Positions 18,852 through 27,326 of a stretch of DNA of 64,000 bases are shown piece after piece. The translations under genes and the position numbers were made by a program. The stretch lies in contig NZ_JNWZ01000002.1 in the NCBI RefSeq assembly GCF_000716545.1, forward strand, positions 1-64,000. Reading direction: 5' to 3'. A model generated the notes under the pieces. It was not told the origin of the DNA, ran no database searches, and worked only from the letters and a program-made list of their open reading frames with translations. Source of the stretch: Kitasatospora phosalacinea. Its GTDB lineage: Bacteria; Actinomycetota; Actinomycetes; Streptomycetales; Streptomycetaceae. The stretch's first letter is position 1; each line of letters opens with the position of its first letter.

Positions 18852-19454
18852 GTGCGGGTGCTGCTCGCCGAGGACCAGGGCATGGTGCGGGAGGCGCTCG
18901 CCGCGCTGCTCTCGCTGGAGGACGACCTGGAGGTGGTCGCCCAGGTCTCGCGCGGCGACCAGGTCGCGGCGGCGGTGACCGAACACCGGGTCGACGTCGC
19001 GGTGCTGGACATCGAGATGCCCGGCATGACCGGCATCGACGCCTGCGCGGAAGTCCGCCGGGTGCGGCCGCAGACCAAGGTCGTCATCGCCACCACCTTC
19101 GGACGGCCCGGCTACCTGCGCCGGGCGATGGAGTCCGGCGCCGACGCCTTCCTGGTCAAGGACGCCCCCGCGGCGGAACTCGCCGAGGCGATCCGCCGCG
19201 TCCTGCGCGGCGAGAAGGTCATCGACCCCACGCTGGCCGCCGCCGCCCTCTCGGAGGGCGCCAACCCGCTCACCGGCCGCGAACGCGACGTCCTCGCCGC
19301 CGCCGCCGACGGCGCGGTCAACGCCGACATCGCGGCCCGGCTGCACCTCTCCGAGGGGACGGTGCGCAACTACCTGTCGATGGCCATCCAGAAGACCGCC
19401 GCCCGCAACCGCGCGGAGGCGGTGCGGGTCGCGCGCGAGAAGGGCTGGCTGTAG
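18852..19454 (+). CDS. NarL/DesR-type response regulator
   Basis: About 200 aa: receiver domain, then a LuxR-type helix-turn-helix (LTGRERDVLAAAADG and IAARLHLSEGTVRNYLS). The phosphorylated Asp is in VLDIEMPGM, residue 53 from the start chosen. GTG at 18852 is preferred because it places that Asp at the usual position and has GGAGG four bases upstream; GTG at 18825 would add nine residues. It should bind DNA when phosphorylated by the kinase encoded just upstream and most likely controls its own exporter operon. The gene ends the operon. Confidence 0.93.
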   Translation: MRVLLAEDQGMVREALAALLSLEDDLEVVAQVSRGDQVAAAVTEHRVDVAVLDIEMPGMTGIDACAEVRRVRPQTKVVIATTFGRPGYLRRAMESGADAFLVKDAPAAELAEAIRRVLRGEKVIDPTLAAAALSEGANPLTGRERDVLAAAADGAVNADIAARLHLSEGTVRNYLSMAIQKTAARNRAEAVRVAREKGWL

Positions 19455-19479
19455 GGCGACTCCGCTCCTCGGAGCCCTA
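19452..19479. terminator. bulged hairpin between convergent genes
   Basis: A 10-bp stem interrupted by a 3-nt bulge (19452-19456/19475-19479 and 19460-19464/19470-19474). It overlaps the response-regulator stop and faces the convergent SirB1 gene. Confidence 0.4.
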
Positions 19480-20346
19480 GTTGAGCCGGTGCCGGGCGGA
19501 CCTGGCCTCCAGGCGGACCTTCGCCGCGCTCTCCGGGTCGAAGGCGTCCAGGATCTCCGCGTAGGCGTCCATCTCGGCGGCGCCGGCCAGGAAGTCGCCG
19601 GTCTTGACCAGCAACTCGGCTCGTTCCAGCCGGAGCTGGGCCGGGTGGCGGGGGAGCAGCAGGGCGAGTTCGGTGGCCCAGAGCTGGGTGCGGGCGTGTT
19701 CGGGGCGGTCGGCGGCCCAGCGGCGGATGTTGCCGAGGACGCGCAGCACGGTGTCCAAGGGCTGGGCGGGGGCGAGGAGTTCGGGCGAGAAGCGGTGGCC
19801 CGAGGCGGCCAGCAGGCGTTCCACGTCGGGGACGTCGAGCAGCCGGCCGCCGTGGAACGGGTCCGCCAGGACGTACTCGTCGCCGCCCGCCGGGTCGCCG
19901 ACCGCGACGATGAAGTGGCCCGGCAGCGCGATGCCGTGCACGGTCAGCCCGGCCCGGGCGGCCACCGCCTGCCAGACCAGCGAGAGCATGATCGGCAGCC
20001 CGCGGCGGCGGCGCAGCACCTCCGGCAGCAGCGAGGACTCCAGCCGGAGGTAGTCGGACTGCCGGCCGTGGAAGCGCTCGCGGCCGCCGAGCACCGCCGC
20101 GAGCAGCGCGGCGGTCTCCTCCGGACCGTTCGGGCGGCGTTCGGCGACGGCCTGCCGGATGGCCGCGGCGTGCCGGTCCAGGGCGGCCTGGCAGGCGGTC
20201 AGGAGCGCGTCCGGGGACGGCTGTTCGGCGCTGTCGCCGGGGTCGCCGAGGGTGTGCTCGGCGGCGGCGAGCAGGCACAGCAGCACCGGGTCGGGGTTCT
20301 CCCCCCGGGCTTCGGTGCGGAAGCGGGTTCTGCTCTGCTCGGTCAC
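19477..20346 (-). CDS. SirB1 family (transglutaminase-like and TPR) protein
   Basis: A 289-aa cytosolic protein. The central segment (about residues 60-175) is the transglutaminase-like fold of the SirB1 family, with RRRGLPIMLSLVWQAVAARAGL and GIALPGHFIV. In SirB1 proteins the catalytic Cys of true transglutaminases is commonly absent, and none is seen here. The C-terminus (about 180-289) looks like short TPR helices. The start is GTG at 20346. Family members have no firmly established biochemical role. The gene is convergent with the response regulator and precedes no obvious partner. Confidence 0.88.
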   Translation of the reverse strand: MTEQSRTRFRTEARGENPDPVLLCLLAAAEHTLGDPGDSAEQPSPDALLTACQAALDRHAAAIRQAVAERRPNGPEETAALLAAVLGGRERFHGRQSDYLRLESSLLPEVLRRRRGLPIMLSLVWQAVAARAGLTVHGIALPGHFIVAVGDPAGGDEYVLADPFHGGRLLDVPDVERLLAASGHRFSPELLAPAQPLDTVLRVLGNIRRWAADRPEHARTQLWATELALLLPRHPAQLRLERAELLVKTGDFLAGAAEMDAYAEILDAFDPESAAKVRLEARSARHRLN

Positions 20347-20395
20347 TGCGGCCTTCGGTTCAGCAGCGGTCGTGGCTCACTACAGGTGGTGCACG

Positions 20396-21403
20396 CTACC
20401 GCTGGGGAAGGCGGGCGTAGTGGTAAGTGTGACTGGTCGTGAAGCCCAGCCGGTCGTACAGCGCGATCGCGCCCGCGTTGTCGGCCTCGACCTGCAGGTA
20501 GCCGCCGGTGGCGCCCTCCTCGGCGGCCCGGGCGGCGAGCGCGGCCATCACGGCGGTGGCCAGGCCGCGGCGGCGGGCGGCCGGGGCGACCTCGACCGCG
20601 CTGAAGCAGGCCCACGCGCCGTCGACGGCCAGCCGGCCGATGGCCAGCGGGGCGCCGTCCCGGCCCGCGACCCGGGCGAACCAGACCGACGGGCCGCCGT
20701 GCAGCACCGCGGTGGCGGCCGTCTCCAGGGACGGGTCGCCGCCCACCCGGCGGTACAGCGCCAGCCACTCGGGCCCGGCGGTGCGGGCCAGCCGGACGTC
20801 CGCCGGGTGCCCGGCCCGGGCCAGCCCGCCGAGCGGGACGGTGCGCACCAGCGTCGGGGCGAGGGCCGCGCCGAGCCGGTCCAGCTCGGCGGCCAGTTCG
20901 GGCGGCGAGCCGGGGGAGACCACCTCGACGTACGCGGGCAGCGAACGGGCCGCGTACCACTCGCGCACCCGCTCCAGCGCCCGGTCCAACGGCAGGCCCG
21001 GGTCGCCCAGCGCCTGCACCGAGTTGGCCCGCCGGGTGAACCCGGACGAGGCGCGCAGCGTCCACTCGCCCAGCGGCTCCTGCTCGACGGCGGGCCAGGA
21101 GCGGGCGGCGATCCGCTGCAGGTCGAGCGGGGCGACGGCGGGCGCCGGGGTGCGGCGGGCCGGGAACGGCGGGACCGGCTTGCCGGCCACCAGCAGGTCG
21201 GCCGCGAAGCGCACCGGCGCGCCGGTGCGCGGCTCGACCGTCAACCCGGCGTCGTCCCACGAGGTGAGCACGCCGATCGCGTCGCGGAACACCGGGCGGC
21301 CGTCCGCCACGCCGTCGACACGCCGGACCGACACGCGTCGTCCCACGTCAGACGGGTCTATCCGGACCTCCGGACGGGCCTCCTGCGGCACTGAGCCGAC
21401 CAT
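20396..21403 (-). CDS. GNAT family N-acetyltransferase
   Basis: A 335-aa protein with two parts. The N-terminal roughly 70 residues form a small SH3-like beta domain (RRVSVRRV, FRDAIGVLTSWD); the rest is a GNAT acetyltransferase. The acetyl-CoA loop is VAPAARRRGLATAVMAAL (about residue 278), followed by QVEADNAGAIALYDRLGF. ATG at 21403 has an excellent AGGAGG eight bases upstream, which rules out GTG at 21412. The substrate is unknown. It is transcribed divergently from the ferredoxin gene, sharing a 127-bp control region. Confidence 0.88.
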   Translation of the reverse strand: MVGSVPQEARPEVRIDPSDVGRRVSVRRVDGVADGRPVFRDAIGVLTSWDDAGLTVEPRTGAPVRFAADLLVAGKPVPPFPARRTPAPAVAPLDLQRIAARSWPAVEQEPLGEWTLRASSGFTRRANSVQALGDPGLPLDRALERVREWYAARSLPAYVEVVSPGSPPELAAELDRLGAALAPTLVRTVPLGGLARAGHPADVRLARTAGPEWLALYRRVGGDPSLETAATAVLHGGPSVWFARVAGRDGAPLAIGRLAVDGAWACFSAVEVAPAARRRGLATAVMAALAARAAEEGATGGYLQVEADNAGAIALYDRLGFTTSHTYHYARLPQR

Positions 21404-21530
21404 CAAGCGCACCTCCTGTGCATTTGCGCCCCCCGACCCGCGATACTAGGGGCGGGCATCGACGACGCCGCGCGCAAAGCGCGACCGAGTAAACAGTAGG
21501 GCGGCAGCCCTTCCGAGGAGGAACGACAGC

Positions 21531-21857
21531 GTGACCTACGTCATCGCGCAGCCTTGTGTCGACGTCAAGGACAAGGCGTGCATCGAAGAGTGCCCCGTGG
21601 ACTGCATCTACGAGGGCGAGCGCTCCCTCTACATCCACCCGGACGAGTGCGTGGACTGTGGCGCCTGTGAACCGGTCTGTCCGGTCGAGGCGATCTTCTA
21701 CGAGGACGACACCCCGGAGGAGTGGAAGGACTACTACAAGGCGAACGTCGAGTTCTTCGACGACCTGGGCTCGCCCGGCGGCGCCTCCAAGCTCGGCCTG
21801 ATCGAGCGCGACCACCCGTTCATCGCCGCGCTGCCCCCGCAGAACGCCGACCACTGA
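21531..21857 (+). CDS. fdxA: seven-iron ferredoxin (FdxA/FdxC type)
   Basis: A 108-aa soluble electron carrier. Cysteines at 9, 17, 21, 25, 40, 43, 46 and 50 match the [3Fe-4S][4Fe-4S] bacterial ferredoxins, with C-x2-C-x2-C-x3-CP in the second set. The C-terminal extension after residue 65 is usual for the actinobacterial form. GTG at 21531 has GAGGAGG upstream. In actinobacteria this gene habitually precedes the dapC aminotransferase, as here with an 17-bp gap, although no metabolic link between them has been explained to my knowledge. Confidence 0.95.
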   Translation: MTYVIAQPCVDVKDKACIEECPVDCIYEGERSLYIHPDECVDCGACEPVCPVEAIFYEDDTPEEWKDYYKANVEFFDDLGSPGGASKLGLIERDHPFIAALPPQNADH

Positions 21858-21874
21858 TCGGTGGCATCCACGCT

Positions 21875-23020
21875 GTGAGCACCAACGACAGCACGCACGC
21901 GCCGTTCCCGGGCCACCCGGGGGCGGCGCGCCGCGTCTCCGACCGCCTGCCGGTCTTCCCCTGGGACAAGCTCGAACCGTACAAGCGCACCGCCCAGGCG
22001 CACCCGGACGGGCTCTGCGACTTCTCCGTCGGCACCCCGGTGGACCCGGTGCCCGAGCTGGTCCAGCGGGCCCTGGCCGCGCACACCGACACGCCCGGCT
22101 ACCCCACCGTGTGGGGCCCGCTGTCGCTGCGCGACGCGATCGCCGGCTGGCTGAACCGCCGCTGCGGCGCCGGGATCGGCCCGGAGGCCGTCCTGCCCAC
22201 CGTCGGCTCCAAGGAACTGGTGGCCTGGCTGCCCGGCCAGCTCGGCCTCGGCCCCGGCGACCAGGTCGCCTACCCGAAGCTCGCCTACCCCACGTACGAG
22301 GTCGGCGCGCTGCTCTGCGGCGCCGAGCCGGTCGCCTACGAGGACGTCTCGGAGCTGGACGGCACCAAGGTCCGGCTGCTGTGGCTGAACTCGCCGTCCA
22401 ACCCCACCGGGCGGGTGCTGGACGCGGCGCGGCTGCGCCGCGCCGTCGAGTGGGCCCGGGAGCACCGGGCGCTGCTGGTCAGCGACGAGTGCTACCTCGA
22501 ACTCGGCTGGGAGGCCGAGCCGGTGTCGGTGCTGCACCCGTCGGTCTGCGGCGGCTCGCACGAGGGCCTGCTGGCCGTGCACTCGCTGTCCAAGCGCTCC
22601 AACCTGGCCGGCTACCGGGCGTCCTTCGTGGCCGGCGACCCGGTGGTGGTCCGTGAACTGCTGGAGATCCGCAAGCACGGCGGCATGATCGTGCCCGCGC
22701 CGGTGCAGGCGGCCACCGCGGCCGCCCTCGCCGACGACGCGCACGTCGCCGAGCAGCGGGCCAGGTACGCCCAGCGGCGCAGCGCCCTGCGGGCCGCGCT
22801 GGAGGCGTACGGGTTCCGGATCGAGCACTCCGAGGCGAGCCTGTACCTGTGGGCGACCCAGGACAAGCCGTGCTGGGAGACCGTGGCCGAACTCGCCGAG
22901 CTGGGCGTCCTGGTGGCCCCCGGCGACTTCTACGGCCCGGCCGGCGACCGGTTCGTGCGGGTGGCGTTCACCGCCACCGACGAGCGGGTGGCCTCGGCGG
23001 TGGAGCGGCTCAAGCGCTAG
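21875..23020 (+). CDS. dapC: succinyldiaminopimelate transaminase (DapC)
   Basis: A 381-aa fold-type I PLP aminotransferase that converts N-succinyl-2-amino-6-ketopimelate to succinyl-diaminopimelate in the lysine and cell-wall DAP pathway. The PLP lysine is K240 in SLSKRSNLAGYR; the cofactor region also shows NSPSNPTGRV and SDECYLELGW. The N-terminal LPVFPWDKLEPYK and SVGTPVDPVPELVQ are characteristic of the actinobacterial DapC group. The start is GTG at 21875. dapE lies 2.3 kb downstream, so two successive enzymes of the branch sit close together. A strong terminator follows directly. Confidence 0.92.
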   Translation: MSTNDSTHAPFPGHPGAARRVSDRLPVFPWDKLEPYKRTAQAHPDGLCDFSVGTPVDPVPELVQRALAAHTDTPGYPTVWGPLSLRDAIAGWLNRRCGAGIGPEAVLPTVGSKELVAWLPGQLGLGPGDQVAYPKLAYPTYEVGALLCGAEPVAYEDVSELDGTKVRLLWLNSPSNPTGRVLDAARLRRAVEWAREHRALLVSDECYLELGWEAEPVSVLHPSVCGGSHEGLLAVHSLSKRSNLAGYRASFVAGDPVVVRELLEIRKHGGMIVPAPVQAATAAALADDAHVAEQRARYAQRRSALRAALEAYGFRIEHSEASLYLWATQDKPCWETVAELAELGVLVAPGDFYGPAGDRFVRVAFTATDERVASAVERLKR

Positions 23021-23032
23021 CCGTACCGACGC

Positions 23033-23065
23033 GGAGGGGGCGGGCCGACAGGCTCCGCCCCCTCC
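23033..23065. terminator. hairpin terminator after dapC
   Basis: A perfect 11-bp stem (23033-23043 with 23055-23065) with an 11-nt loop, 12 bp after the dapC stop and facing the convergent gene that ends at 23095. A further 14-bp palindrome lies at 23079-23092 and may reinforce termination from the other side. Confidence 0.75.
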
Positions 23066-23094
23066 GTCATGCGTGAGTCGTCACGCGTGACGTG

Positions 23095-23817
23095 TCAGCC
23101 GATCGGCAGGCCGCCGCCCTGGAGGCCGCCGAGGAGGCCGCCGATCGGGCCGAGGGCGCCGGTCAGGCCGCCCAGGGGGCTGTCGCCGCCGAGGGAGGGC
23201 ACGCCGCCGAGGCGGTTGGCGGACTCGTGCTCGGTCAGGCCCGCGACGGTGCCCGCGATCGGGAGGGACTGGACGGCGCCGGTGACCGGGCCGAGCTTGT
23301 CGGCGGCGGGCAGGCCGTGGGTGAGCTTGTCGGTGGGCAGGCCGCGGGCGACGGTGGACAGCGGGGTGGCCGTGGCCCGGTCGGTGGCCGGGAGGACCTT
23401 CTCGGTGACCGCGGGGGCGACCTTCTCCTCGACCGCCGGGGCGACCTTGTCGGTGAGCGTTCCGAGCGAGCCGGTCAGCTGGCCGGCCTTGCCGGCCGGG
23501 CCGAGCTTGCCGAGCGCGTCGTCGGTGGAGGGCAGGTTGTGCGCGACGGTGTTGCCGGCCGCGTCGGCGGCGGCCGGGCCGCCCGCGGCGAGGGCCGCGG
23601 CGCCGGTGGTGCCGACCACGTGGCCCAGCTCGTGGGTGGCCCCCTGCACCGCGTCGCCCGAGTTGGGGACGTCGGCCAGCTTGGTCACGCCGGCGCCCAG
23701 GTCGGTCTGCGGCACCACCTCGGTGGCGGAGGCGGCACCCGCGGCCGCGAGCGGCGCCGCGGTGGCGGCGACGAGCAGCGCGGCCTGGGCGATCCGGCGC
23801 GTGAGGGGGAGGGACAT
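23095..23817 (-). CDS. secreted protein of unknown function
   Basis: A 240-aa protein with a clear Sec signal peptide (MSLPLTRRIAQAALLVAATA, cleavage near AASA-TEV at residue 32). The mature part is rich in Gly, Ala, Leu and Pro and of low complexity, with recurring LPS/LPT/LPAADKL steps and an ending GG-LGGLQGGGLPIG. No cysteines, catalytic motif or LPXTG anchor is present. The start is ATG at 23817, with AGGAG four bases upstream. Streptomyces genomes carry many such proteins, often misannotated as ATP-binding. An envelope or hydrophobic surface role is possible but unproven. Confidence 0.75.
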   Translation of the reverse strand: MSLPLTRRIAQAALLVAATAAPLAAAGAASATEVVPQTDLGAGVTKLADVPNSGDAVQGATHELGHVVGTTGAAALAAGGPAAADAAGNTVAHNLPSTDDALGKLGPAGKAGQLTGSLGTLTDKVAPAVEEKVAPAVTEKVLPATDRATATPLSTVARGLPTDKLTHGLPAADKLGPVTGAVQSLPIAGTVAGLTEHESANRLGGVPSLGGDSPLGGLTGALGPIGGLLGGLQGGGLPIG

Positions 23818-24173
23818 GGTGCTCCTAAGAGGTGAGGTCGACGGTCCGCCGGGCGGACGGCACGGGGCGATCCGTCCGGCGGGCGACGTGTATGACCGCA
23901 AGAGCACCGGGAAGGTTTCGGCCGGTCAAGGTCAAGGGTTGGCAAAGATCGGACGATCCTTTTTCGGGCATTCCGGAAGTACCGCCCGGGCGGCGGTGGC
24001 TGGAGAACCGTCACTTCCCTTGTGGGCGGCGGCCTCGGCGGCCCCTCGGCGCTCCGGTCCGGAGCCGCCCGACAGGAGGGCGGCCGTCAGCGGGAGTTGA
24101 CGCGAATCACCCGGTGGGAGGTCACCCGCGCACCAGTGCGTCAACGCACCGTCGGGCCGACGCGCCGGTCCCG
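23818..24173. other. intergenic region upstream of the secreted-protein gene
   Basis: No gene seen. The minus strand carries a tandem TTGACC (about 23925-23936), a plausible -35 region for the secreted-protein gene, but no convincing -10. GGAGCCGCCC-rich inverted segments near 24050-24080 may be a terminator for the gene that ends at 24174. Confidence 0.4.
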
Positions 24174-25142
24174 CTACTTCTTGGCCGGCGCGCCCAGCGT
24201 CACCAGCACCCGGTCGGACGGCGCCTCCGCCAGCGGCTTCCAGCCCTGGCCCGGCTTGTCGACCCGCCACACCTTGCCGTCGTAGGCGACCTGGCCGATG
24301 CCCAACTGCCCGGCCTGCGCCACCGACCAGTGCGCCAGCGCCCAGCCGGTCTGGCCCGGACCGCCGGCGCCGGCCGTGCTCGCGGTCGGCTGCGGGGTGA
24401 GCGCCAGCACCTCGCGCTGGTCCCGGGCGGGCTTCTCGGCGCCCGCCACCGCCACGGCCTTGCCGAACTCCCGGCGCACCCGCTCCGAGAGGTTCGCCGC
24501 GTTCGGGGCGGCCTGGGCCGGGTCGGTCGGGGTCGGGGACGGCAGCTCGTGCACCACGCAGTCCAGCGAGGCCGGCTCGCGGCCGGTCAGCACGGTGGCG
24601 AGCAGCGTCGCGTTGTTCTCGTGCTTGGCGTACGCCTGCGGGTAGCCGCTGCGCTGCACCTGCTGGGCGGCGTCGGTCAGCGGCATCTGCGCGTACCCGT
24701 TGACCTTCACCAGCGCGTCCAGGAACTTGTTGGTCGAGTACACCGGGTCCATGATCTGGTCGACCGAGCCCCAGCCCTGCGAGGGGCGCTGCTGGAACAG
24801 GCCGACCGAGTCCCGGTCGCCGCCCTCCAGGTTGCGCAGCTTCGACTCCTGGATGGCCGTCGCCAGCGAGATGGTCACCGCCCGCTCCGGCAGGCCGCGC
24901 GACATCGCCACCGCGGTGATGGTCGACGCGTTCGCCGCCTGCGTGAGGTCCAGCTTGCCGCTGCCGGCGGCGGTGGTGACGGAGCACCCCTCGTCGGGGG
25001 GCGCGATCTTGTCCCGGTTCAGCCACACCACCAGGCCGCCGACCACCGACAGCGCCACCAGCCCGACCAGCACCCGCCGCCACGGCCGCCGCCGGCGCGG
25101 TTCGGCGCCGTCCTGCGCGTCGTACTCGGCGTCCTCGGTCAC
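24174..25142 (-). CDS. membrane-anchored lysozyme-like protein
   Basis: A 322-aa protein with an acidic then arginine-rich cytosolic N-terminus, one membrane helix (about residues 24-42) and a large external part. The segment [38 protein letters not shown] is split over residues about 85-125 and has the Glu-Ser and GLFQQRP arrangement of lysozyme-like/transglycosylase folds. A cell-wall cleavage or binding role follows by analogy, with the Glu of QES as candidate acid. The C-terminal region (about 230-322) is a separate alpha/beta segment of unknown role. The start is GTG at 25142 ([10 protein letters not shown]) with GAGAGGGG upstream; the frame stays open further but loses sense. Confidence 0.8.
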   Translation of the reverse strand: MTEDAEYDAQDGAEPRRRRPWRRVLVGLVALSVVGGLVVWLNRDKIAPPDEGCSVTTAAGSGKLDLTQAANASTITAVAMSRGLPERAVTISLATAIQESKLRNLEGGDRDSVGLFQQRPSQGWGSVDQIMDPVYSTNKFLDALVKVNGYAQMPLTDAAQQVQRSGYPQAYAKHENNATLLATVLTGREPASLDCVVHELPSPTPTDPAQAAPNAANLSERVRREFGKAVAVAGAEKPARDQREVLALTPQPTASTAGAGGPGQTGWALAHWSVAQAGQLGIGQVAYDGKVWRVDKPGQGWKPLAEAPSDRVLVTLGAPAKK

Positions 25143-25350
25143 GGGTGGCCCCTCTCGGTGTGGTGGTGGCGTCGCGGTGGTCCCGGCCCGGCGCGCGCTG
25201 TTCGCGGACACCGTAACCGCTCGGACGGCCGTACGGGTCCGCGCGGTTGCGCGGCCGCCGGTGGGAGGGGGTGCGGGGCCGACCGGGGGCTGGTCGGCCG
25301 GGCCGTCGCCCCTACCGGCGAGGGCCCGCCTTATCGATAGGGTGGCCGCC

Positions 25351-26424
25351 ATGAGCAGCCCGAACGAGCCCCTCGACCTCTCCCTCGACGGCGGGACGCT
25401 GACCGCCCGCCTCGTCGACTTCCCCTCCGTCAGCGGCGAGGAGGCCGCCCTCGCGGACGCCGTCGAGGCCGCGCTCCGGGCCTTCCCGCACCTGACCGTC
25501 GACCGGTACGGCAACAACGTGGTGGCCCGCACCCACTTCGGCCGGGACGAGCGGGTGGTGCTCGCCGGGCACCTGGACACCGTGCCGATCGCCGACAACG
25601 TGCCCTCGCACGTCGAGGGCGACCTGCTCTACGGCTGCGGCACCTCCGACATGAAGTCCGGCGTCGCCGTGCAGCTGCGCCTCGCCGCGACCCTCACCGA
25701 GGCCAACCGGGACGTCACCTACGTCTTCTACGACTGCGAGGAGGTGGAGGCCGCCCGCAACGGCCTCGGCCACCTGTTCGCGGCCCACCCCGACTGGCTG
25801 GCGGGCGACTTCGCCGTCCTGATGGAGCCCAGCGGCGCCGTCGTCGAGGGCGGCTGCCAGGGCAGCCTGCGCGCGGACGTCACGCTCACCGGCGTCCGCG
25901 CCCACGCGGCCCGCTCCTGGCTCGGCGACAACGCCATCCACAAGGCCGCCGAGGTGCTGCGCCGGCTCGCCGAGTACCAGCCGCGCCGGGTGGAGATCGA
26001 CGGCCTGGAGTACCGCGAGGGCCTGAACGCGACCCGGATCGACGGTGGCGTCGCCGGGAACGTCATCCCCGACGAGTGCAAGATCCACGTGGCCTTCCGG
26101 TTCGCCCCCGACCGCTCCCTGGAGCAGGCCGAGGAGCACCTGCGCGGGGTCTTCGAGGGCTACCAGCTGGAGGTCGTCGACGCCTCGCCCGCCGCCCTGC
26201 CCGGCCTCGGGCTGCCCGCCGCGCGGGACTTCCTGGCCGCGGTCGGCGGCGAGGCCCGGGCCAAGTTCGGCTGGACGGACGTCGCCCGGTTCTCCGCGCA
26301 CGGCGTCCCCGCCGTCAACTACGGCCCCGGCGACCCGAACCTGGCGCACAAGCGCGAGGAGCACTGCTCGCTGAGCGCGATCGCGGAGGTCGAGCAGCGG
26401 CTGCGGGAGTGGCTCACCCGGTAG
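25351..26424 (+). CDS. dapE: succinyl-diaminopimelate desuccinylase (DapE)
   Basis: A 357-aa M20 family metallohydrolase releasing succinate from succinyl-LL-DAP, the step after DapC. Metal ligands and catalytic residues are visible: His74 and Asp76 in GHLDTV, Asp100 in GTSDMKSG and Glu130/131 in [11 protein letters not shown], with the last His in EHCS near the C-terminus. The lid domain lies at about residues 180-290. ATG at 25351 is the natural start. A good terminator follows, so it is probably monocistronic. Together with dapC it provides DAP for peptidoglycan (LL-DAP in streptomycetes) and lysine. Confidence 0.93.
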   Translation: MSSPNEPLDLSLDGGTLTARLVDFPSVSGEEAALADAVEAALRAFPHLTVDRYGNNVVARTHFGRDERVVLAGHLDTVPIADNVPSHVEGDLLYGCGTSDMKSGVAVQLRLAATLTEANRDVTYVFYDCEEVEAARNGLGHLFAAHPDWLAGDFAVLMEPSGAVVEGGCQGSLRADVTLTGVRAHAARSWLGDNAIHKAAEVLRRLAEYQPRRVEIDGLEYREGLNATRIDGGVAGNVIPDECKIHVAFRFAPDRSLEQAEEHLRGVFEGYQLEVVDASPAALPGLGLPAARDFLAAVGGEARAKFGWTDVARFSAHGVPAVNYGPGDPNLAHKREEHCSLSAIAEVEQRLREWLTR

Positions 26425-26436
26425 CGGCGGGAGGGA

Positions 26437-26465
26437 GGGAGTCGGGTGCGGTTCGCCCGACTCCC
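26437..26465 (+). terminator. hairpin terminator after dapE
   Basis: A perfect 10-bp stem (26437-26446 with 26456-26465) with a 9-nt loop, 12 bp after the dapE stop. Confidence 0.7.
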
Positions 26466-26524
26466 GTCTGCGCGACGGCCGTTATTTACCCCGGATCGTG
26501 CCTCGTCAGGCGTAGGGTTCCGTC

Positions 26525-27307
26525 ATGACAGCCAACGGAGATGACCCCGCCCGCCGGCCGAAGAAGCCGTGGCCCGAGAAGCGCAAGGGCCCCGTCCTGC
26601 TGCGGCGCGAGCAGGTCGAGACGAGTACGACCGACCAGCGGCTGCTGGACACCACCGGGCCGTCCGACTGGTTGCACACCGATCCGTGGCGGGTGCTGCG
26701 GATCACCTCGGAGTTCGTCGAGGGCTTCGGCGCGCTCGCCGAACTGCCCACCGCCATCAGCGTGTTCGGCTCGGCCCGGACGCCGGTCGGCTCGCCCGAG
26801 TACGAGGCCGGGGTGGAGATCGGCCGGGCCCTCGCCGAGGCCGGCTACGCGGTGATCACCGGCGGCGGCCCCGGCGCGATGGAGGCCGCCAACAAGGGCG
26901 CCACCGAGGCCGGCGGGCTGAGCGTCGGCCTGGGCATCGAGCTGCCGTTCGAGCAGGGCCTGAACGAGTACGTCGACCTGGGCCTGAACTTCCGCTACTT
27001 CTTCGTCCGCAAGACGATGTTCGTGAAGTACGCGCAGGGCTTCGTGGTGCTGCCCGGCGGCCTCGGCACCCTGGACGAGCTGTTCGAGGCGCTCACCCTG
27101 GTGCAGACGAAGAAGGTCACCCGCTTCCCGGTGGTCCTGTTCGGCAGCGCCTACTGGGGCGGGCTGGTGGAGTGGCTCAAGTCGACCCTGGTCGCCCAGG
27201 GCAAGGCCAACCCCGCCGACCTCGAACTCTTCCACGTCACCGACGACGTGGCGGAGGTCCTGAAGGTGCTGGACGCCGCGCGGGGGCCGAAGGGCACCCC
27301 CGCGTAG
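26525..27307 (+). CDS. LOG family / TIGR00730 Rossmann-fold protein
   Basis: A 260-aa protein with the two hallmarks of the LONELY GUY family: GGGPGAMEAANKGA (about residue 117) and PGGLGTLDELFE (about residue 178). Family members hydrolyse nucleoside 5'-monophosphates to base plus ribose 5-phosphate, in plants and some bacteria producing cytokinins. The N-terminal 60-residue extension is common in actinobacteria. The Mycobacterium homologue Rv1205 is known to act as a phosphoribohydrolase, and it lies beside dapE there too. The physiological substrate here is unknown. It is convergent with the folP-like gene, 19 bp away. Confidence 0.9.
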   Translation: MTANGDDPARRPKKPWPEKRKGPVLLRREQVETSTTDQRLLDTTGPSDWLHTDPWRVLRITSEFVEGFGALAELPTAISVFGSARTPVGSPEYEAGVEIGRALAEAGYAVITGGGPGAMEAANKGATEAGGLSVGLGIELPFEQGLNEYVDLGLNFRYFFVRKTMFVKYAQGFVVLPGGLGTLDELFEALTLVQTKKVTRFPVVLFGSAYWGGLVEWLKSTLVAQGKANPADLELFHVTDDVAEVLKVLDAARGPKGTPA

Positions 27308-27326
27308 CGCCGCTGCGGCCCCGGGC

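Noticed and set aside
23079..23092. Palindrome CGTCACGCGTGACG as an operator
   Set aside because: It lies between convergent genes beside a terminator, so a regulatory role is unlikely.
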